A stretch of 64,000 nt of DNA from assembly GCA_015039465.1 (NCBI GenBank), contig MU130557.1, positions 72,259-136,258 of the forward strand, written 5' to 3'. Of the stretch, positions 32,943 through 44,655 are shown in pieces. Position numbers and translations under genes: made by a program. The stretch comes from Phlegmacium glaucopus (taxonomy: Eukaryota > Basidiomycota > Agaricomycetes > Agaricales > Cortinariaceae). Position 1 is the stretch's first letter. Every line of letters begins with the position of its first letter. The notes beneath the pieces were generated by a model, which was given only the letters and a program-made list of their open reading frames with translations, searched no databases and was not told where the DNA came from.

Positions 32943-35900
32943 CTACAAGTCTGCATAGCCAAAATCATCGTCGTCTTCCTCATCACCATCCTCTGGCCCG
33001 AGCGCATCCCCATCTGCCTCATCTGCTTCCTCGTCGCCGTCTTCATCATTACTTCCATCCTCACCCAGGCCGTAGTCAAATTCCTCCTCAAACTTAGCAT
33101 CATCGTCATCCTCTGAGTCGCTATCCTCATTTGGGTCCGGCTCCTTCTCTTCATCGCCTACAGAGACATCCTCTCCTCCCTCTTCTTCTATAGCCTCGAC
33201 CTCTTCTTGTACATCTTCAACGCTTTTGTCTGACTCGGAATCGGAATTGGTGTCATCGTTAGTTGTGGTAGGAATGTCGAGCCTGTCCCGATCAGTCAAG
33301 AATTTGTTGGTCGCATCTCTAGTGCTCTTGTGGCCCACACCGCCACCCCTGTAGCGCATCATCATGTCCCTGTCAACGAATCTAAAAGATACGCAATCAG
33401 TATTAACACCGTATCTGAAATTAAATCACACATACATGTTAACATAGTAATATAACCAATCCTCGTCATTTTCTATCTCTAAACGAGCAATTGAAGGTGG
33501 CAAGAGATCTTCTGTGCGACCATGGTGGAATGCTGGGATGAGGTGGCAACCTCGGACGACATGTAAAGGGTCGAGGAAACCAAATGGCAGTGCATCGTCA
33601 CTGTCCACAAATCCAATGCGAGGAAGGTGCTTGGATCTCCAGCCTGACTTATGCGTCATGTTGCGGCCATACCACCGCACCCACAGGAAGTCCATCGAAA
33701 CGGGATCGGGTTTGCTCGGATGTTGGACGATGGCATGAAAAATGCCTATAATTTTAGCGTACCAATAGGGATGGCTGTCGTCATCCTCGTGTGAAAGGAC
33801 CATAATATCAGGGTGAGTTCGGGGATTCAGAGAGTCCTGGCAGCGCCGAAGATCATATGATGTATAGTTTACACGGAGAACTTTATGACGGTATAGGTGA
33901 CCATTTGCGAATGAAATTTTGCTTCGCTCAGCAGCTGTGAACGTTTCTTCATCCCCAGTAAAATCATGCCCAAGAATCCGTCCTAGTAGGTGATCTTGAA
34001 GGCGAGGAAGGAAATCCTAGCACGAAGGGATAGATTTTAGAGTTTGAATCTATTTGAAAATGTGACTTACCTTCAGCGCAGGATCACCCTTATTGTCACC
34101 CAACCAGACAGATATAGGGACTTTGTGGCGAATCTCCATTGACATTTGGTAGTGTTGGTTTGAAGGAGCGGCTGGTAATGGCTCGCTTGCGGAAAATGGA
34201 ATACTGGGGTTACCACAGGTGGTGCTGGATATAATAGGGGGTTCGTGTGGAACTCCATGCTTGCGTTTGCGTGATACCTTCAGGTGGGAATGTCGTTTCA
34301 TGATGTTGTGCAGGATTCGTTCACGCCGCGTTTGTTTTGCAATACCCACAGCAAACTTGCCCTTGTGTGCCCGTGGGTATTGGCGCTTGACCCGCCGATG
34401 TTCAAGTTCGCCCTGAAAGAGGATTAGCCTCATGAAAAGTTCACAAAAGTTCAGGACATACCGGCTGAGTACTATAGTTATCGGTCGTCCCATACATCCG
34501 AATAGATTTTGCATAGTCAGGAAGAGAGTGGGGTTTGTAGCACGATAAGTTGAACATGCGTTTACGAGGACCAGCGGTTGTCTTCTTTGCTGAAGCATGC
34601 TTCTGTAGTCCCTTCTTTTTGGTGCTTAGGGCTGCTTTTTGACGTCCTCGAGCTGATTCCTCTGATGGTAGATCCCGAGTCTCATAAGCTTCACATGTAG
34701 TGGAGGCGAATTTTCGTAATGCGATGCCAAGTCTCGTTGTAGATGTTTCCAAGGCAGTAACAGTTGATTTGGTGTGGAGTCTGAGCTTTGCGAGAGCATG
34801 CCACGTCACTAGTTCAAAAAGTAGGCCATGAACGATCTTGTTATGTGGTTCCGGGAGGAGACCTTCAAAAACGGGAATGGCGCACTTAATATGGCATCAG
34901 TACATACTGAATATATATCAGGTCTAGGTCTGTTAACGCACCTGTAACAGATCCTCATAATCTCGCGCTGCGAGCTTCTTCATCCCAGATGCGTTGTTGT
35001 TGAACTTGCGGATAGTATCGCGCCCAAAGCTAGGAACTTGACGATACCTTTCCATACAAAACATTAGCAAGACTGAACATTGAAAGAAAGTTGAATTTAC
35101 CGCAAGTTTAAGTATGCGATAGCATCACCACCTTGTGCATACAATATCCGTATCAGGTGAGCAAATGTAGCCTTCCAAACACCCAGTTCAAACTCATGGA
35201 GCAAATCGGGTATGAACATGGAGTGAAAATCAAATCCAAGCGGGGAGAGCTTCTCTGAAAAGGCATTCTGGATGTGAAAGTGATAAGCTAAAGCTTAAAC
35301 AAATGTTAAAGCTACTCACCCTCGTTGGCGTCCATCCTTTAGGACCAAGCAAATCTTTGATTGATTTACTCTTCACGTTGATGCCCTTCTCATAGATCCA
35401 TTTTCTTGCCAATTCCACTGTGTCGCGCCGGTGCTCATTGTCGATTCGCGCAAGCTTTTCCCGTCGTTTTTGGTCATTCTTTGTTCCCAATTCAGATATC
35501 TGATGATTTGGGACGAGGCAACGTGGGCATGGGAAGCTACCAAGGTACTTTATGCAAGCAAGCAGTATCCTGGGAACAAATCAGGTCAAGGACACAGACG
35601 ACACAGACCAACATAATGTATCACTTACTTTTCGGGGTAATCAGCAGCATAAGTAAAAATTCGGGGGTACAATCGTCGCATAATACCATCTGCAAACTCT
35701 AGAACAATTCCATGGATGTACGCTTCCATGAAGTCATCATCGAGAAGAAGCAACCAAATCGCCTGCATTAATTCACGTCTCAGGTGCGTAAGCATTTCGG
35801 ATGATGCCGCTTTGCCGTATGTTGCACGATAGAAGTCTTGAATGGTGTCCCCAAGCTAGACGAAGGCCACAAAATTCAGCACGCTATATGAAATGATTAA

Positions 35901-37246
35901 GAAATTTTGATTATTACCTTTGGAATGTATGCGAGATGATGGGCGGCAAATGATGTTGGCTTCAAGCGGCTGAACTTTGACAAGTTTCCGAGGTACAAGT
36001 AGATTGGCCATAATGACGCTGTTCCAAATGAAGTAAGCTGTGTTGAGTCGGACGACAGCATGATGGCGGCGATAACTGTTTCGAGTTGTGGGCCAGGCAT
36101 GTGAGGCTGTGCCTTGATGCGTTCGTGTTCTTGAATGTATGCATCAGAGTTATAGAGCTCTGAGTAAATGCGTTCTTGTGGGGAGCCCGGAGATGGTTGC
36201 CAGTACTCCTTATATGGAGTTGTGTGGAATTGTTCAGCGGTTGCCTCGCAGTAGGCAGCTTTTATGACTTCAAGGGGACGACGATAGAAGAGACCTTCGA
36301 CTTTAAAGATGGGAGCATTGCTTTCCGAGGTATGTGGAACTTTTTCACAAGGCACAGAGATGTTAAGGGAAGTTTCGATCCAACTATTATCGCCAGAGAA
36401 GGGTGATTCGGGTTCCTCACAGAAATTGTCAAGGCATTCAGACTCTCGTGATCCCCGGAAGCCGATGAAGTGATTAATATCAAAGTCAGGAGCGAGGATA
36501 ACTTCATGGACAAGTGTATCAAGGTCATTCAGAGTTTTTGATGTTGCGTTGTTGTGAAACCAGTTCATGAGACGTAGAATTGAGGTATTTGAAAAAGGGT
36601 TCTGGCGAGGGGTGATTGTGATTTTTGGTCCTTTGAGAGCAAAATTGCACGAGTCTGAGGCATAGTCCAGATGAAAGGTCTCATCAGGTGTGTATGAAGG
36701 ACGCCCGCCATGATAGATACGATAGACGCTGTAACTATTGGCCTCTGATTTGAAATCAGGTGCTGGAGGTGTGTCGTTGGGTAGGGGCTCATGCATCGGT
36801 AAGTTTAACGCATCCTCGAGAACCTCTATTTCCGGATTGGGCATTGGTGGTGGAGGAGGAGGAGGAATATCACGAAATCGAGCTGGAAGGCGTGTTCGCC
36901 GTTTTGGTAAACCAGAAGGGCGGTAGTCTTGCACAGGCGTTGGTTCTCTTTGTATCTTTCAAGTAGTCAGTTATACAAAATTGAATGTAGCCGCATTTCT
37001 ACTCACATTTGGCTCATTCATTTCAACATCTCCACTCATAGATGGCCCTCCTAAGTTTGTGTCCGCCTCAGCCTCCTGGGTAGCAATATCCGGTGCATGT
37101 GGTAATGCTAGTGTTGGTGATGCTGGTCGTAGGCGCCTCTTTGCCTCACGTTTGTAAGCATAGCAGTTGCGTGTATGAGTCTTCAGTGCTCGACTGTCGT
37201 TGAATGTTCGCAAGCAACCAATTCCCATGCAAGAGATATTTGGCAT
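32943..37246 (-). CDS. Plavaka transposase
   Basis: A multi-exon gene of roughly 1,000 codons. Exon 1 (37019-37246) starts MPNISCMGIGCLRTFNDSR and encodes a C2HC-type zinc finger (C-x4-C…H-x3-C). Exon 2 (about 35916-36961) has a Pro-rich stretch and ends in the first catalytic block SSDSTQLTSFG. Later exons give PCPRC (about 35540-35580), the second block PDLLHEFELGVWK (about 35190-35225), GELEHRRVKRQYPRAHKGKF (third acid, about 34355-34415), and DFLWVRWYGRN, LDPLHVVRGCHLIPAF, FVDRDMMMRYRGGGVGHK near 33375-33690. The end (32943-33260) is very acidic. No stop or frameshift was found within the parts read, and most junctions are clean GT-AG. These motifs and the order match Plavaka transposases, which catalyse cut-and-paste transposition. 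Confidence 0.9.
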
Positions 37247-37440
37247 AATATTGACCCAGGTTATAAGGAAAAAAGTACTGGTATTATATGCATGTTGGTA
37301 CAGGGAGGGCATACCCAGCCTGGCTGCAAGCCTAAGGATGCGGTTGTGGACAGAAGACTTCAAAAAAAAAAGGGCGATAACATCATGTGACCATCACATC
37401 CTTCCAATCGCCACTTTTTTTCTTCCTTTCCTTCATCACC
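37247..37440. promoter_or_regulatory. Shared intergenic region of the divergent Plavaka genes
   Basis: Only 194 bp separate the two start codons, which point away from each other. Any promoters for transposase and DUF6698 gene must lie here or overlap the first exons, suggesting joint expression. Confidence 0.6.
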
Positions 37441-39214
37441 ATGCCTCACGATGACCACATTGCGTCCCTCATTCAGTGTATCCAAAGTCATGGTGACTCT
37501 GAGCAGTCAGTAACATTTCACTTGGCTCCAGCACACTGACGGAGATATTTAGATCTAGGGCTATGGTGCCATATGTGCATATGGCACGCTGGTTGCCATC
37601 GGCAATTAGCCCTTTTGCGGATGTTGATGTGATATTTTATGCTGGCGCCTTGCATTTGAATGGTTCAGAGCCAGAGTGAGTCTTAGCTTTCTATGTTCTG
37701 TATATATGCTCATCACTACCATGTTTCCAGGACCGACGAGGACGCAGAAAGTATAAGGCTTTTTAATATCGTTCTTCAGCTTTGCCCAAAGTTGAAGAAG
37801 GTGATAAAAAGTTTCAATGGGGATGAGGACCTCATGAAAGATTTCCTTCGGATTGTAAGTTGATATATGCGCATTTATTTCACAGACATACACTCTTCAC
37901 ATATTTCCAGTTGTCAACAGCAAGCAGCAATGCTCAAACTGAAGATACGGGTGTCCTCAAACCCATTATAGCAGATTACATTAATCTAGATCCGTCTGAG
38001 CCCGTTGTAAAGGCACCAAAAAACAAAAGCGATCGGGGATTCAAACATAAGAAGATGGCGCGATTGTTATGCCCTCTCTCACGTCTGGAGGAATTTGATG
38101 CCGATCCTGAGTAAGTGTTCATAAATTATAATGACGATTTTGATACCAACTAACCGGATATAAGCGGATTCATGGCTGGTGTTCTCTGTGGAGATATCGC
38201 CATCTATTCTTCTAGATACCCATCATACCTATACCCTGAAGGCGCTGTATTTGACCGGCAAGATGCAGGCAATGGTCTGTTCCGAGGAGAATACTTCCTC
38301 AAGGTGAGCTCATATTGACTTTCAACCTCCCCAATCCTATCATCCTGTTCCAGGTCTTTCGTACTATCTATACAGGAAGTTCCTCTGCAATTGACCGTTT
38401 CCGACGGGCCTCAAAACCATCGAAGGCTGAGCTCCATGGAATGGAAAGGGTCACCGGACGTGCTGTTGCATATGCTGCTGTTCAGGTACGTTTCGAGCCT
38501 CTATTTTACTCTGCAATTGCTGAATATTATTGCAAGGCGTATTTTGCCATTTGTGGCATTGAGGCGTGGTCCTCAAACCTACGCGATGGCTATTTCAACT
38601 TGGTTTCATTCCACAGGAAGATTGTTAAGTTGTTCGAGGATGTCCCCAATGATGAATGGGTGGTCGAGACTCTTGACTACATAACTGCATAAGCATGCTT
38701 ACATTTATCAAGAGCGTTCTGACATTAACATTGTTCAATACAGGCAATGTCCGTCATTGAAACGAAGCTACAAAGGTAAACATGGTCGCCAACCTCTCTC
38801 GGAATCAGAGGACGATGAAAACGACCAGACGAACATGATTTTAGCCCAACAAAGAGCGCGACGTGAACAAAATAACCCTATACCAGGAACAGAAGGTAAG
38901 ATCAAGTTGTCGACTTTTAACTTTGATGACAATCTAGCGCTTGCCCAACAGCTTCCAGCAGATCCAGCCCAGTCCCTGGCCCTCTTGAACCCAACGCTGG
39001 TGAAGTATCCTCCCCAGACAGCTCCGAAGTTGGTGCAAGCTCTCCACCACGGTCTTCTAGTTCTGGCTCTACTTCCCATTTGGCTGCACGGAGGAATGCC
39101 AACACAATCTCTCAAGCAAGGCGGCTCCAAACACCTGAGGATGATGACGACCTTGATGATGGAATGCCAGCCCATCTCAGACGCAAAACTACCAAGAAGT
39201 CAAAACGCCGTTGA
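37441..39214 (+). CDS. DUF6698-family protein of the Plavaka element
   Basis: Starts MPHDDHIASLIQCIQS. Exons after the first: about 37550-37678, 37731-37854, 37911-38110, 38165-38303, 38355-38486, 38536-38692 or beyond, and a tail to 39214. Core blocks match DUF6698: EDTGVLKPIIADYI, DRGFKHKKMARLLCP, NGLFRGEYFLKVFRTIYTG, SKAELHGMERVTGRAVAYAA, then FHRKIVKLFEDVP-DEWVVETLDY. The C-terminal exons appear to encode a disordered tail ending DDGMPAHLRRKTTKKSKRR; the frame there needs an intron at 38898-38950. The exact join between 38692 and 38745 is uncertain. DUF6698 is a common Agaricomycete family; here it is plainly cargo or a helper gene of a transposon. Its biochemical role is unknown. Confidence 0.8.
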
Positions 39215-39564
39215 TTCAAAATTTGCTTCCAACATTCCATGTCCTGTCCCCTCCTGTCCCTCGTTGCTCACCGCTTACCATATCCATCATCGTGTTAACC
39301 TGTCTAACTCTTTTCGTCTGCCCACTGTGTTCCTACCTGTATTTTCAATGTGCTCTCCTGGATCCTGTATAAGTATTACCGTGTATTCTTTATATAGAAA
39401 TGCTACCAGTGTTGTTTAATTCTACTACATTGTTTGGAATTGAGATTATGGTCTTCGCTAAATCGAGTCTTTGATATTGTAATGACTTTCAAAGGGGCAA
39501 TAGCCAGGTATTGGCCATGACAAATGCGAGGCATCTGACTGACTTGTATGCGTCAAAATAGTCA

Positions 39565-39800
39565 TAGGTGATTCTATGACCTGAGCTACATGTATAGGCG
39601 AAGACTCCAGTCATAGCCAAGTATAGGCAAAGACTCTGGGCATGGCCACGTATAGCTGAAAACTCTGGGCATGGCCATGTATAGGCAAAGGCTCCAGGCA
39701 TGGTCATGTGTAGGTGAAAAATCTGGCTGTGATCATGCATAGGTGAAGACTCCAGGCATGGCCATGTATAGGTGAAGACTCAGGGCATAGCAATATATGG
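39565..39800 (+). repeat. 29-bp minisatellite near the right end of the Plavaka element
   Basis: About eight diverged copies of a 29-bp unit (CTCCAGGCATGGCCATGTAT plus AGGTGAAGA). It lies between the DUF6698 gene and the right terminus. Confidence 0.75.
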
Positions 39801-40200
39801 AATTTTGACCACTGGAGGCACAAGAGGGTCTACAACTCTGGTGAGCATATATCCCACGAGCTCCATGTGAGGAATTTTTTCAATTATAGGGATTTCTACG
39901 GAATACATAGTATTTTACTGGCAAGGATGCAGGTGTCCTTTTCTCTGATGATGATGATGTCGATGATTTGCCCTCGCGACGTGAACTCATGAAGCTCTGT
40001 GAAAGGCTCGAAAAAGTTTGTGCCAGGTATCAGGAGGTGAGAGCTTCTCCTTAACATAGCCCAGTTGTTGCATGAAAATCTTATTAGCTCTACTCAAACG
40101 TTGTTGACCCAGTTATTTTACGAAAACCAAACGAAAAAGAGTAACGCTGTCGCCAATTGGTCAGAGGGTCACATATGTCGCAATTTGTGACACTTTTCGT
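39801..40200 (+). other. Right internal region of the Plavaka element with an orphan coding-like stretch
   Basis: 39920-40036 is open after a TAG acceptor and encodes YFTGKDAGVLFSDDDDVDDL and RRELMKLCERLEKVCARYQE, ending at a GTGAGA donor. It looks like a single exon without neighbours, perhaps the remains of another gene. Not assigned. Confidence 0.35.
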
Positions 40201-40270
40201 CCTGCATAAATCTATTAATGCATAACCCAATGGCCGGTCCCGAGGCTATGCAGTATGAGAACTTCTACTG

Positions 40271-41419
40271 TACCCCAAAACGTGGAATTGGCACAATGAA
40301 CATGTTGGTAAGATGGAATCTGCTGTCGTTCATACCTCACGGTTAGTTTTCTTATTATCGATCTCCTGGATGTTGGCGCTTAACGATTTCTGATGTGCTA
40401 TTAGGCAAACGAAGACGTGCTCCATCGTTCAAGTTGTCACACCAAACCTTTCGTGCGATTGAAACGAAACCCGGTTCGGCAACCGTACCTTTCTTCGGTA
40501 TTGACACTGCTGTCCTTCACCCCGTTTTAGGCCAGGTCAGTTGTTCAATCCATATTCTCAGAGCAGTAAAAATAACAGTGCTGGCAGGAATTGCATGGAA
40601 ACAACGTCGAGGGAGTCCTCGTTCTCAAGAACCCCTGGCCGTCTATTGCTCGCACGATTTACCAAGATCATAAACGATACCTGGAGACTTACATGAAGGC
40701 AAATATCTACTCCTGTATCTGTGTCATTCCTTTCTGATTAGCCTTCTATTTTATAGCCATACTCTGGTTTGTTGTATACGGGAGACGGAGCTGCTCGTGA
40801 TGAGCATGGGTATATTTGGAACAAAGGACGTGTATACAGTCCATCACATTTTTATCGTTTTCTGCGATCTGACAAGTTTCTTTTTCTCCTGTGGATGTTA
40901 TCAATGTCTCGTAACATCGGTTGTTCTACGGCTGAAATCGAGTCGGCTTTGATTATGCATAAAGGTGCCGCTGAGACTGCAGGTACTACGTTCTACTGAG
41001 AAGAAAGTGGATAGCTACCTACTTCATATTACTTTCTTTAGCCATCGGAACTGCAGATGAATTGACAGGTCAACCCGTCTTTGCATTTGTCACTCTCAAA
41101 CCGTGAGCATTTTGCCTATGAACTGAAAATGATTCCTGATGGACATACTGATAAATCTTAGTGAATTCAAATATGATCCTAACGACGAAGCCACTCTTAT
41201 CAAATAACTCGTCCTCCAAGTCTGCAAAGTCATCGGTCCATTCGCTGCACCAAGATCTTCATCATCGGTGATCTGCCCAAGACACGTTCTGGAGAGATCA
41301 TGCGACGTATCATGCGCAAGATTGTTGCTGGAGATAGTGATCAGTTGGGAGATCTCAGTACTTTGGCGGAACCTGGTGTGGTTCAGTTGATTAAGAAGAA
41401 AGTTGCCGAGAATGCTTGA
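40271..41419 (+). pseudogene. Acetyl-CoA synthetase pseudogene, right part
   Basis: Continues the left part directly after the TA duplication. It aligns with 56671-57819 of the intact gene through to the stop codon, retaining all introns. Lesions include lost bases at the exon 5/6 region (40290-40400), a changed exon 8 (VYSPSHF in place of VDGPSSH), CAAATAACTC stop near 41203 in KELVLQ, missing bases near 41250 and GEI instead of the catalytic-lysine GKI near 41295. It retains introns, so it arose by DNA duplication, not by reverse transcription. Confidence 0.9.
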
Positions 41420-42187
41420 CTAGGAAATTGGACTTGGCTCTATTATTATCGGTCCAAACGATGCCGAACCCAGTACCTCGGCTCAGCTCCTGATCCAGGG
41501 TTGAGAGGGTTGAGTCATCTTGAACCGCCAACCATCTTATACAATAAAATTTCATTACCCGCAGGCCTATACCTTTTAAGTTGGACGCTCCTCTGTATTT
41601 GCGGCAGAGTTCCAGTCATGGAATATTGAGTAGGTGAATAAAAAATTTGAATGAATTGTTTAGCAGTGAATGAATGGTTTTAGAGGTAAGGAAAATGCTT
41701 TCCTCACAAATATAATGATTGTTGTCTTACAATAACAACCCTTCAATTAACTTGTTTACTGGGGGGAATAATCCTCTCATTGAGTCCACTTACAAGCGAT
41801 GGACTTTCATGGTGTTCAAAATTCTATACTTTGCCTATGTTTGGTAAAACAAAACGATCTTCACTCTGTTGGCAGATGAAGAAAACCATCCTTGTTATAC
41901 GCATAATGAGATCAGGGAAGTGAACTGATACTTGTGTTCTGTTTAGTTTCACCACTAGATCAGGTTAGGATATGAATTCACTGTTCATGTTTGGGACTAC
42001 TGCACCATGCGTAGGTTCTACGTATGTTCAAGTCAAAGAAAGGAAAGATCGATGCACAAGGAAGTCAATCCATCCAATATATAATCTCTTGTCGTTGAAA
42101 AATGTCCGTCTGGGATATTAACCAGATCTAAAAGAGATGCTCTCCAACGCACTGCGTTGCAATAAAACCACGAAATTCATCCCCAAA
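41420..42187. other. Intergenic, no gene seen
   Basis: AT-rich 3' flanks between the ACS pseudogene and the convergent transporter gene. No supported feature. Confidence 0.5.
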
Positions 42188-44655
42188 TCAGCCTCTGACG
42201 ATGCCAACTGTCACTTCCGGCCCACCACCAACGTCTCCTTTCAAATCCTTCAAACTTCCAAGGGCACTAACACACCGTTCCCAAGCCCACTTGGTTAATA
42301 TCAAGACGTCATCATCGCATAGATCCTCCTTAACATGGAGTTCCAATGTGACCACTAACGAATCAGATATAGCATTGGATGTCGGAGACGATGGGGTGGT
42401 GGTAGTAGATGAAGTTTGTGAAGCCGGGCTAGGAGTGAGCTGCCAGATATGTGGAGCTGGGAGATGTACAACTTGAGGATGACGTTCAACCTGTAGACAG
42501 AGATGGTTCATATGATGGATGATATCAATAAGGTGAAAGGGAATACCTCTCGCATTGCCCTGAGGAAAGCCTCCATCTTCCCATTTGATAATCCTCGTCG
42601 TGGAGATGTTTGGAGAAGGACAGTACCCAGCACCAGTGATGCACGATAGGCGACCTTGAATGTCACAGCTGCGATAAGCGAAGCTAACATCAGGTCAGCG
42701 ACTCGGTGTTGTGCACTAACCATTCCCAAGGAAGATGGTAAGATACCCGGAGGAAGAGAGTGAAAGACAAACATACGAGGATAAGGTCAGAGCAACAGAT
42801 AATATCGACACGCAGAAAAAGAGGGGACATGCAATGAAGGGATTAGATAAGATAAGCGTGAGTGTCGTTGTGGGTGGCAGCTCATGGGTATGTCGAGAGG
42901 TAGACCATAGAGAACGGATAATAGAACCCAGCGATGGTATCCGATTGCCAGTGACTGAAGAACAAGTCAATGAGGCAATAGATTAACTAAACGACACGTA
43001 CCATTCACAATTGTTGTGTTATTTTGGTAGAAAATGGCGGTTCCAAGAAGTGAAATGAAAGTGACCAAGATCATGAAGATCGGAAAATCAATGCTAATGA
43101 ACAAATACAGTCAGATAGACCATGTCTATGGATAGTTTTAACGCACCCCAAACCCTCAATTTCATCGCCGTGATGATGATGATGACCCTCTCCCGAACTA
43201 AGCAGAAGATGCTCCACGGTCTCTTTACAGACATACACCGAAGAAAACATCAAATACACCGCTTGAGCAAACATCAGAACTGTCTCAACCCGCCCGTTCC
43301 TGTATTCGAGTGAATAACATCTTTATGGATAAGCTAGGGAAATTGTACCCGTAAGGTCTCCGAATACTTTCTTTCTCCTTCTCCGTAAAACTTACACTCG
43401 AGGAGCGAGATGCCAGCCAACCCGGAATGACTTTGGTCAGAGCTACCCCGAATGAATCAAACACAACCCAATAACCCAGTCCTGTACATGATATGGAGCC
43501 AACTTGCTGTCCGCTCACCCACAACCATGCACCAAGCACGAACTGAATCGAGGAGACGGCCGCGGCGCCGTACGAAATTTGTCCTGGCTCTAGGTCACGA
43601 TGCTGTTCGACGTTAGCATGGCCACTATTTGGAATGGGGACATTAAATCCAGATTTTGAAGGGGCAGCTGAAGCAGGGAAAGCGGACATGGGACCCCATG
43701 GTGACGGAGGTATCGGCGTAGGTTGTCTATGCAGCTCTTCTTCGTGATTTAGTGGAGGACCACTGCCAGGTTCCAAAAAAGAGAAAAAATTGTGAGAGAG
43801 GGAATGTTTGTGATGGTGTCCACGTCTTGAAGAGGAAGATGAAGATGAATTGGCGGAGTGTGGTGCGGTCATTAATTCTGGAGTGGGCCCTTGTGATGAT
43901 GGCGGCCGTGCGCCGAATGTGAAGCCCTGTCCTAAGGGCGTTAGTGGTTGATGTGCACTGCGCGACCCCGGAAGGCTAATATTGAGCCCCGCAGATGGTA
44001 TTAGGGGCGCCTCCACATCAACGGGAATCTCTAGTTCTTGGGCACCATCTTCATCGATAGTGCCTTGCGGAACAGACCCAGGACGAGGGAAAAAAACAGA
44101 CAGGTTACGAGAATGCAGCCTCGCATGCCTACGCCCACCCTTTGGCATTCCATTCCCAGGCTGAGAAGCATCGAAGGCAGAGTGGGAAATCGAGACGTTG
44201 GGTGGGATAGAGGACGTAGTTGGAGACAGTGAGCTTGCGGGAAAAGATGCAGAGAGCGGCGAAGGAAGACTGGGTGAAAATGGTGTGGAGATAGATCGTG
44301 TACGGGAATGTCCATTGATGTGAGGCTGCAAAGGCATGGAAAATGAAGATCTGAACGGTGAGCCGGGTAGATGTCCATTTAGCGGACGCGGTGCCAAATT
44401 TGTGCGGAATGGCGCAGCTAGAGGCGAAGGTGGATTCGTTCCACCACCAAAGGTAGAACTTCTACTGTGACTATGATTGTGTGGGGTAGATTGAGCACGA
44501 ATCCGAGGTGGTGGTGCTGGCGCAATTGTGACGATGGGCAGCCCATTCTCTGCAGGAGTTGAAACGTCAGTCATAGACGGCTTCATAACACTACTATCCT
44601 CGTCTTCATCCTTGCTTGATTTCCGTCGGTGTAACTGTTGAAACGGAGCAGCCAT
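42188..44655 (-). CDS. Cation diffusion facilitator, probable zinc transporter
   Basis: Six exons: 43349-44655, 43147-43299, 43002-43093, 42777-42954, 42547-42715, 42188-42490, totalling 2202 nt and 733 aa. The first 370 residues are Ser/Pro-rich, disordered and probably cytosolic. Transmembrane segments follow: AAVSSIQFVLGAWLWV, CTGLGYWVVFDSFGVAL, VLMFAQAVYLMFSSVYV, and FPIFMILVTFISLLGTAIFY. A His-rich loop EGHHHHHGDE follows the third, as in CDF zinc transporters. The C-terminal domain (ILSVALTLSSAQHRVADLML … LVVTLELHVKEDLCDDDVL) resembles the CDF cytoplasmic domain. The layout suggests an Msc2/Zrg17-type secretory-pathway transporter, but I cannot choose between them. Expected role: moving zinc from cytosol into the ER/Golgi. 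Confidence 0.85.

Larger units (their letters stand above)
32101..40270. mobile_element. Complete Plavaka (CACTA-type) DNA transposon, 8170 bp
   Basis: Ends are inverted: left CAGTAGAAGTTTTCATAATG, right (reverse complement) CAGTAGAAGTTCTCATACTG. TA is duplicated at 32099-32100 and 40271-40272. The empty site is given by the ACS pseudogene, whose two parts rejoin across the element with no loss. Subterminal TGCATAA / TTATGCA repeats lie at 32120-32250 and 40200-40250. It encodes a transposase (minus strand) and a divergent DUF6698 protein. All catalytic-block motifs are present, so it may be autonomous. Confidence 0.93.

Noticed and set aside
32924..33154. Met/Arg-rich and Leu/Ile-rich ORFs on both strands at the transposase end
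   Set aside because: They are shadows of the acidic GAT/GAA-rich tail of the transposase.
38757..39419. 220-codon ORF downstream of the DUF6698 core as a separate gene
   Set aside because: Its first part is the DUF6698 3' exon; after 38898 the better reading is another frame reached by an intron, ending KTTKKSKRR at 39214.
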